A stretch of 10,342 nt of DNA from Candidatus Omnitrophota bacterium (GTDB lineage Bacteria > Omnitrophota > Gorgyraeia > S143-82): contig JAMOOT010000159.1 in NCBI GenBank assembly GCA_027065215.1, positions 1-10,342 on the forward strand, given 5' to 3'. Positions 7,269-10,342 of this stretch are shown one piece after another. The first letter of the stretch is position 1. Each line of letters starts with the position of its first letter. The notes under the pieces are model-generated. The model was given only the letters and a program-made list of their open reading frames with translations, searched no databases and was not told the origin of the DNA. Position numbers and translations under genes: made by a program.

Positions 7269-7781
7269 ATGCCAGTGTTGTTCCCATTCTTGACTTCCAA
7301 AAAGCGTCGACAAGTTTTAGTTGATAAAGATTTCCAATTAAAATACATATCCCGTGTTTTTTGGTTTACCTTGGGAATGATAATCTTGGGCGCGGTATTT
7401 GCCTTTTTGTTTACTACTTTAATTTTTCTGAAGCGGGGTCTTACTACATACATAGATGAGTTTCGTCTTTTGGCCCTGGCAATCTTTCTTACTGTAGTGG
7501 TGCAGATAATAACCGCTGCAGTGTTTATTTATTGGGAAGGCCTTTATATGACTCATAAGATAGTAGGGCCATGGGTTAGGATTAGAAAAATCCTTGAAGA
7601 GGTAGGGAATGGGAATTTTTCCTTAAGGATAAATTTGAGAAAGGCCGATGAGTTTCATGATGTTGCTTCTTGGATTAACCATATGTGTGATAAACTGGAG
7701 AGGTTAAGGGCAGAGGGGAAACTCTGTCCAGAAAATGGTTCCTCCGAGTCCCAACCTAAATCCGAAGGTTCTCCCGATTGA
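7269..7781 (+). CDS. Two-helix membrane protein with HAMP-like linker, function unknown
   Basis: The 170-residue protein starts with a short basic segment (K-K-R-R, V-D-K-D-F-Q-L-K-Y-I). Two transmembrane helices follow at about 27-54 and 66-89, separated by a short loop of about 11 residues. A HAMP-like region covers about 90-145 (H-K-I-V-G-P-W-V-R-I, then G-N-G-N-F-S-L-R-I-N-L-R-K-A-D-E-F, a second helix and N-H-M-C-D-K-L). The last 25 residues are polar and Ser/Pro-rich, probably disordered. No kinase, cyclase or chemotaxis output domain is present, so it resembles a bare signal-relay module; similar small proteins occur in anaerobic sulfur- and metal-reducing bacteria. AAGGAGGG at 7253-7260 fixes the start. 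It probably shares the frr transcript. Its partner is not visible. Confidence 0.7.
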   Translation: MPVLFPFLTSKKRRQVLVDKDFQLKYISRVFWFTLGMIILGAVFAFLFTTLIFLKRGLTTYIDEFRLLALAIFLTVVVQIITAAVFIYWEGLYMTHKIVGPWVRIRKILEEVGNGNFSLRINLRKADEFHDVASWINHMCDKLERLRAEGKLCPENGSSESQPKSEGSPD

Positions 7782-7799
7782 ACTTGAATGCATGAACGT

Positions 7800-7872
7800 G
7801 AGCCGCTAGCTCAGCAGGTAGAGCACCGGCCTTTTAAGCCGGGTGTCCTGGGTTCGAGTCCCAGGCGGCTCA
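7800..7872 (+). tRNA. tRNA-Lys (anticodon TTT)
   Basis: A full cloverleaf can be drawn. The acceptor stem GAGCCGC (7800-7806) pairs perfectly with GCGGCTC (7865-7871). The D stem is GCTC/GAGC (7809-7812, 7821-7824). The anticodon stem CCGGC/GCCGG (7826-7830, 7838-7842) encloses loop CTTTTAA, giving anticodon TTT at 7833-7835. The variable loop is GTGTC, and the T stem CTGGG/CCCAG (7848-7852, 7860-7864) encloses TTCGAGT. The discriminator base is A7872. CCA is not encoded; a C and six Ts follow directly. The gene lies 18 bases after the HAMP gene with no clear promoter of its own, so it may be cut out of a longer transcript. The archease frame continues across it without a stop. Confidence 0.97.
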
Positions 7873-7879
7873 CTTTTTT
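7848..7879 (+). terminator. Possible weak terminator formed by the tRNA 3' half and six Ts
   Basis: The GC-rich T arm and acceptor strand of tRNA-Lys are followed at once by TTTTTT (7874-7879). That is the arrangement of many tRNA-linked Rho-independent terminators. The run is short, and the hairpin nearest it is the tRNA fold itself rather than a dedicated stem. Archease and the genes behind it have no other visible promoter, so at least some read-through would be needed. Confidence 0.3.
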
Positions 7880-8300
7880 GTCCCATACTGCTGACATTGG
7901 ATTTATTGTCCAAGCAGATATCCCTGAAGAAATAGTTATTGGGGCTATATATGGATTGTTTGCAGCCATATTAGGAGAAGATTACTTGAGAAAAGTTTTC
8001 CTTGAAGGTAAAAAAGAGAGACGTTTATTTACAATTAAGTCTCAAGATTTATCCCTTGCCTTGCATAACTTATTAGAAGATCTCCTTTATCAGTTTGATA
8101 CGCGTAGGTGGGTGCCTATAGAGGTGGAATCTATATCTGTTTTCCCAGATAAATATCAGATTGATGCATCTATATGGTTTAGACAGTTGTCTCGTAAATA
8201 TAGAGGAGAAGTGAATGAAGTAAAGGCAGTAACCTATCATAATCTCAGATTTGAAAAGAAAGGAGATGTATGGGAGGCCGAGGTGATTCTGGATGTATGA
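7878..8300 (+). CDS. Archease (RtcB RNA ligase cofactor family)
   Basis: Archease assists the RNA ligase RtcB, speeding its guanylylation and turnover in tRNA splicing or RNA repair. Counted from the TTG at 7878, the 140-residue product begins M-S-H-T-A-D-I-G-F, the family's N-terminal hallmark with its conserved Asp. It continues with A-I-Y-G-L-F, the S-Q-D-L-S-L-A-L-H-N-L-L-E-D-L-L-Y-Q-F-D segment (55-74), V-K-A-V-T-Y-H-N-L (115-123) and the C-terminal V-I-L-D-V; acidic residues at both ends bind metal in known structures. The usual six to eight residues before H-T-A-D would lie in or next to tRNA-Lys (7800-7872). The next in-frame ATG, at 7788, would mean translating the entire tRNA, which I doubt. 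No Shine-Dalgarno precedes 7878. Family call firm, start uncertain; rtcB is not in view. Confidence 0.85.
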   Translation: MSHTADIGFIVQADIPEEIVIGAIYGLFAAILGEDYLRKVFLEGKKERRLFTIKSQDLSLALHNLLEDLLYQFDTRRWVPIEVESISVFPDKYQIDASIWFRQLSRKYRGEVNEVKAVTYHNLRFEKKGDVWEAEVILDV

Positions 8301-8327
8301 AACCGAATTCTGGATGTATGAAACCGA
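8286..8327 (+). repeat. Perfect 21-bp tandem duplication over the archease/purN junction
   Basis: Bases 8286-8306 and 8307-8327 are identical, and the next two bases (AT) begin a third copy. Each unit holds the archease end (ATT CTG GAT GTA TGA) and the purN start (ATG AAA CCG) in ATGA overlap. The unit length is a multiple of three, so archease still stops at the first TGA and purN stays open from either ATG. Confidence 0.97.
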
Positions 8328-8926
8328 ATATAGCGGTATTTTGTTCTGGTAATGGTTCCAATTTTGAGGCGTTAGTAAAAAACAACAGAAAAGGGAAATT
8401 TCCGGGCAGTATAGAGTTGATGGTAACGGATAACGCAGATGCCTTTGCAGTACTTAGGGCCCAAAGATTACAAATCCCTGTTTTATTTGTTGATCCGAAA
8501 CGTTATGTTAGTAAAGAAGATTATGAAAAAGTGTTAGTGCGAGAGTTGAGGCGATTTTCTATTGATTTGATTCTATTAGCAGGTTTTATGCGTATTCTCT
8601 CGCCGTATTTTGTTAAAAAGTTTCGCAATCGAATACTAAATATTCATCCTTCCCTATTGCCGGCCTTTAAGGGCGCTCATGCCATAAAGGATGCCTTCGA
8701 GTATGGGGTAAAAGTTACAGGTGTGACAGTACACTTTGTTGATGAGGGGGTAGATAGCGGCCCAATAATCCTTCAAGGGTCGGTTTCAGTAGAGAATAAC
8801 GATACCTTATCTACTCTTGAGGCGAAGATACATAAGTTGGAACATAGAATATATTCTCAGGCGGTAAATATAGTTTTAACTAAGAAATGGAAGATATCCA
8901 GACGAAGATTTGTTCTGCTTTCTTAG
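8318..8926 (+). CDS. purN: Phosphoribosylglycinamide formyltransferase PurN
   Basis: PurN transfers a formyl group from 10-formyl-tetrahydrofolate to GAR, the third step of purine synthesis. From the ATG at 8318 the product has 202 residues (E. coli 212) and starts M-K-P-N-I-A-V-F-C-S-G-N-G-S-N, as the family does. The catalytic residues are present: Asn108 and His110 in I-L-N-I-H-P-S-L-L-P-A-F-K-G, and Asp146 in V-D-E-G-V-D-S-G-P-I-I. The V-K-V-T-G-V-T-V-H-F-V segment precedes it. An ATG at 8297, in ATGA overlap with the archease stop, would add seven residues (M-K-P-N-S-G-C) created by the tandem duplication. The second ATG matches the usual N-terminus, but the first has the better coupling geometry. 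The 3' end overlaps the next gene by 40 bases. Confidence 0.94.
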   Translation: MKPNIAVFCSGNGSNFEALVKNNRKGKFPGSIELMVTDNADAFAVLRAQRLQIPVLFVDPKRYVSKEDYEKVLVRELRRFSIDLILLAGFMRILSPYFVKKFRNRILNIHPSLLPAFKGAHAIKDAFEYGVKVTGVTVHFVDEGVDSGPIILQGSVSVENNDTLSTLEAKIHKLEHRIYSQAVNIVLTKKWKISRRRFVLLS

Positions 8927-9543
8927 ATGTGACCTTTTCATCACCCCAGGCCAATCTGGATTTTGATGAGTATTTGTTAGAATTGTCTAATCCTTCCCGA
9001 ATATTGAGGATTTGGGAATCTAAGGAATATTTTGTGGTTATGGGAAGAAACAGTGATGAATCGGATCTTAACCTGCCTGCAATAGAGGCTGTGAAGATTC
9101 CTGTCTTAAGACGCAAATCAGGTGGAGGGACAGTTTTGCAAGGTCCGGGGTGTTTGAATTATACATTTGTGTCGGATTTGTTTCCTCAAGTGGGCAGTGT
9201 AAAGGGGGCATTTGAGTGGGTTCTTTCGCGATTAAGGATGGTTGTAAAAGAGGTATTGGGCATGGAGACAGAAGTGAAGGGTAGTTCGGATCTATGCTTA
9301 GGTAACAGGAAATTTTCTGGAAATGCCCAGAGGAGAAGAGGCAACAGATTCTATGTCCATGGGACTATACTTTACGATTTTGATTTATCATTGATGGACA
9401 GGTTTCTTTTTCTGCCTAAGACAAGGCCAGATTATCGCAAAGACAGATCAAATCAGAACTTTCTTATAAATATAGCAAATCTTAAAGAAAAAAAAGGTAA
9501 TTTTGTCCGTGCAATGGCGTTTTATTTCCTGGAAAAGAGATAA
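8887..9543 (+). CDS. Lipoate-protein ligase A / octanoyltransferase family protein
   Basis: This belongs to the BPL/LplA/LipB cofactor-transferase fold, which attaches lipoate or octanoate to lysines of lipoyl-domain proteins such as the glycine cleavage H protein or E2 subunits. The 218-residue protein has the substrate loop R-R-K-S-G-G-G-T-V (75-83) followed by Q-G-P-G-C-L-N-Y-T-F. The N-R-K-F-S-G-N-A-Q segment (140-148) contains the conserved lysine Lys142, and V-H-G-T-I-L-Y-D-F-D-L (157-167) follows. D-Y-R-K-D-R-S-N-Q-N-F lies near the end. The C-terminal accessory domain of full LplA (338 aa in E. coli) is absent. Ligase and LipM-like octanoyltransferase cannot be told apart; Cys89 and Cys137 are possible nucleophiles. 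The ATG lies 40 bases inside purN with no clear Shine-Dalgarno, suggesting coupled translation. The stop is three bases before nth. Confidence 0.85.
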   Translation: MEDIQTKICSAFLDVTFSSPQANLDFDEYLLELSNPSRILRIWESKEYFVVMGRNSDESDLNLPAIEAVKIPVLRRKSGGGTVLQGPGCLNYTFVSDLFPQVGSVKGAFEWVLSRLRMVVKEVLGMETEVKGSSDLCLGNRKFSGNAQRRRGNRFYVHGTILYDFDLSLMDRFLFLPKTRPDYRKDRSNQNFLINIANLKEKKGNFVRAMAFYFLEKR

Positions 9544-9546
9544 GAG

Positions 9547-10230
9547 ATGGAAACAAGAGAGCAAAAGAGATTGCGTGCCCAGAAGGTATTAGAGAAATTG
9601 GTGGATATATATGGTAATCCCAGGACTGAGTTGAATTACGCAAATCCTTATCAACTTTTTGTTGCGGTGATACTCTCGGCCCAGAGTACAGATAAGAAAG
9701 TCAATGAGATAACTCCGAGGCTTTTTTCTCGATTTCCTGATTTCTTTTCCTTATCTAAAGCGCAACCAGAGCACTTATATCCCTATATCAAAGAGATTGG
9801 CCTGTATCGAAATAAGGCCAAAAACCTTGTTTTTTCTTCCAAAAAGATTATAGAAGAGTTTAAAGGGAAATTACCTGATCGATTGGAACAATTGATAACC
9901 CTACCGGGTATAGGCAGAAAGAGTGCAAATGTGTTATTGGCCAATCTGTTTGGAAAGGATACAATAACAGTCGATACCCATGTGATGCGTCTCTCTCAGA
10001 GATTGGGGTTTACTACGAAACGAGATCCAGTGAAGATTGAGTTTGAATTGATGGAAGTATGGCCAAAAGGCAATTGGAGCAATCTATCGCATTGTCTTAT
10101 TCTACATGGTCGTAGGGTATGTAAGGCAAGGTCTCCACGGTGTTATGAGTGTGTGCTGGATTCTATTTGTCCTAAGGTATGGATAGTGAGATCAGAGAAA
10201 AAAAGGAGGAGAAGTGAAGAACAGACCTGA
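9547..10230 (+). CDS. nth: Endonuclease III (DNA glycosylase/AP lyase)
   Basis: Nth removes oxidised pyrimidines such as thymine glycol and cuts the backbone by beta-elimination. The 227-residue protein is slightly longer than E. coli Nth (211). It shows F-V-A-V-I-L-S-A-Q-S-T-D-K-K-V-N (38-53). The helix-hairpin-helix L-P-G-I-G-R-K-S-A-N-V-L (119-130) carries catalytic Lys125, and catalytic Asp143 is in T-V-D-T-H-V. Four cysteines for the [4Fe-4S] cluster lie in the C-x6-C-x2-C-x5-C pattern (192, 199, 202, 208). The extra length is a basic tail (R-S-E-K-K-R-R-R-S) whose codons, AAAAGGAGGAG, double as the pyrF ribosome binding site. It overlaps pyrF by 17 bases. Confidence 0.96.
   Translation: METREQKRLRAQKVLEKLVDIYGNPRTELNYANPYQLFVAVILSAQSTDKKVNEITPRLFSRFPDFFSLSKAQPEHLYPYIKEIGLYRNKAKNLVFSSKKIIEEFKGKLPDRLEQLITLPGIGRKSANVLLANLFGKDTITVDTHVMRLSQRLGFTTKRDPVKIEFELMEVWPKGNWSNLSHCLILHGRRVCKARSPRCYECVLDSICPKVWIVRSEKKRRRSEEQT
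10204..10211 (+). promoter_or_regulatory. Ribosome binding site fixing the GTG start of pyrF
   Basis: AGGAGGAG within the last nth codons ends two bases before the GTG at 10214, with its AGGAGG core five bases or fewer away. It supports GTG as the start, since the conserved L-I-V-A-L-D strand begins only six codons later and no in-frame ATG precedes it. Confidence 0.65.
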
Positions 10231-10342
10231 ACTTATAGTTGCATTGGATGTGGATTATTCCAAGGTAGAAGAAATTGTAGAATCCTTAGGAGAAGAACAA
10301 ATCTGGTACAAAGTAGGGTATGAATTGTTTGTTCAAACTGGA
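10214..10342 (+). CDS. pyrF: Orotidine 5'-phosphate decarboxylase, N-terminal part
   Basis: PyrF decarboxylates OMP to UMP, the last step of UMP synthesis. Only 43 codons are visible before the right edge: M-K-N-R-P-E-L-I-V-A-L-D-V-D-Y-S-K, an amphipathic helix, then W-Y-K-V-G-Y-E-L-F-V-Q-T-G. The first strand with its A-L-D and the K-V-G-x-E-L-F strand, whose lysine contacts the orotate phosphate ligand, are diagnostic for bacterial PyrF. The GTG start overlaps nth by 17 bases. The reaction links it functionally to pyrK, pyrD and pyrH elsewhere in the window, though it lies in a different gene block. Confidence 0.9.
   Translation, partial: MKNRPELIVALDVDYSKVEEIVESLGEEQIWYKVGYELFVQTG

Noticed and set aside
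7760..7790. A stem AGGTTC/GAACTT after the HAMP gene as a terminator
   Set aside because: It has six pairs including a G-T, an eight-base loop and no T run.
7788..7877. The start at ATG 7788 with a 30-residue N-terminal extension on archease
   Set aside because: Those codons (L-A-Q-Q-V-E-H-R-P-F and onwards) are the translation of tRNA-Lys, a familiar spurious peptide. No Shine-Dalgarno lies at a useful distance, and archease does not need the extension.
8270..8317. An upstream purN start near 8270
   Set aside because: It would add residues M-G-G-R-G-D-S-G-C with no family counterpart, inside the archease coding end. ATG 8318 (or 8297) fits far better.

Overview
This window looks like chromosomal housekeeping DNA from an anaerobic, diderm bacterium. 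Every gene I can support is on the + strand, packed head to tail with short gaps or overlaps. Base composition looks moderately AT-rich (estimated by eye, not computed), with frequent AGA/AGG and ATA codons. The gene set fits an anaerobe of the Desulfobacterota/Thermodesulfobacteriota or Nitrospirota kind: QueH, an NAD-linked two-subunit dihydroorotate dehydrogenase (PyrK/PyrD), a short EF-Ts, archease, and a two-helix HAMP protein. That placement is inference. No phage, insertion sequence, CRISPR array or integrase is visible.

Layout. Bases 1-242 are the 3' end of queH, coupled by an ATGA overlap to a periplasmic HtrA/Deg protease (239-1603). pyrK (1623-2384), pyrD (2365-3267) and a C-terminally short rarA (3248-4342) follow. 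The longest stretch without a gene, 4343-4526, holds an extended -10 promoter and a leader of roughly 95 nt. It drives the classic translation cluster rpsB-tsf-pyrH-frr (4527-7246), followed by a small HAMP membrane protein (7269-7781). A complete tRNA-Lys(TTT) lies at 7800-7872. Directly against its 3' end is an archease gene, then purN, a lipoate/octanoate transferase-family gene, nth and the start of pyrF, which runs off the right edge.

Together the genes cover several pyrimidine steps (dihydroorotate oxidation by PyrK/PyrD, OMP decarboxylation by PyrF, UMP phosphorylation by PyrH), one purine step (PurN), and translation elongation and recycling (S2, EF-Ts, RRF). They also cover tRNA modification or repair (QueH, archease), DNA maintenance (RarA, Nth), lipoyl metabolism and envelope protein quality control.

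The most unusual places are two. First, the archease reading frame runs without a stop through the whole tRNA-Lys gene, and its conserved body begins only 12 bases after the tRNA ends. Second, a perfect 21-bp tandem duplication sits on the archease stop/purN start junction and gives purN two in-frame ATGs in identical context. The short RarA and the acidic tail on ribosomal protein S2 are lesser points. I found no convincing new multi-gene system.
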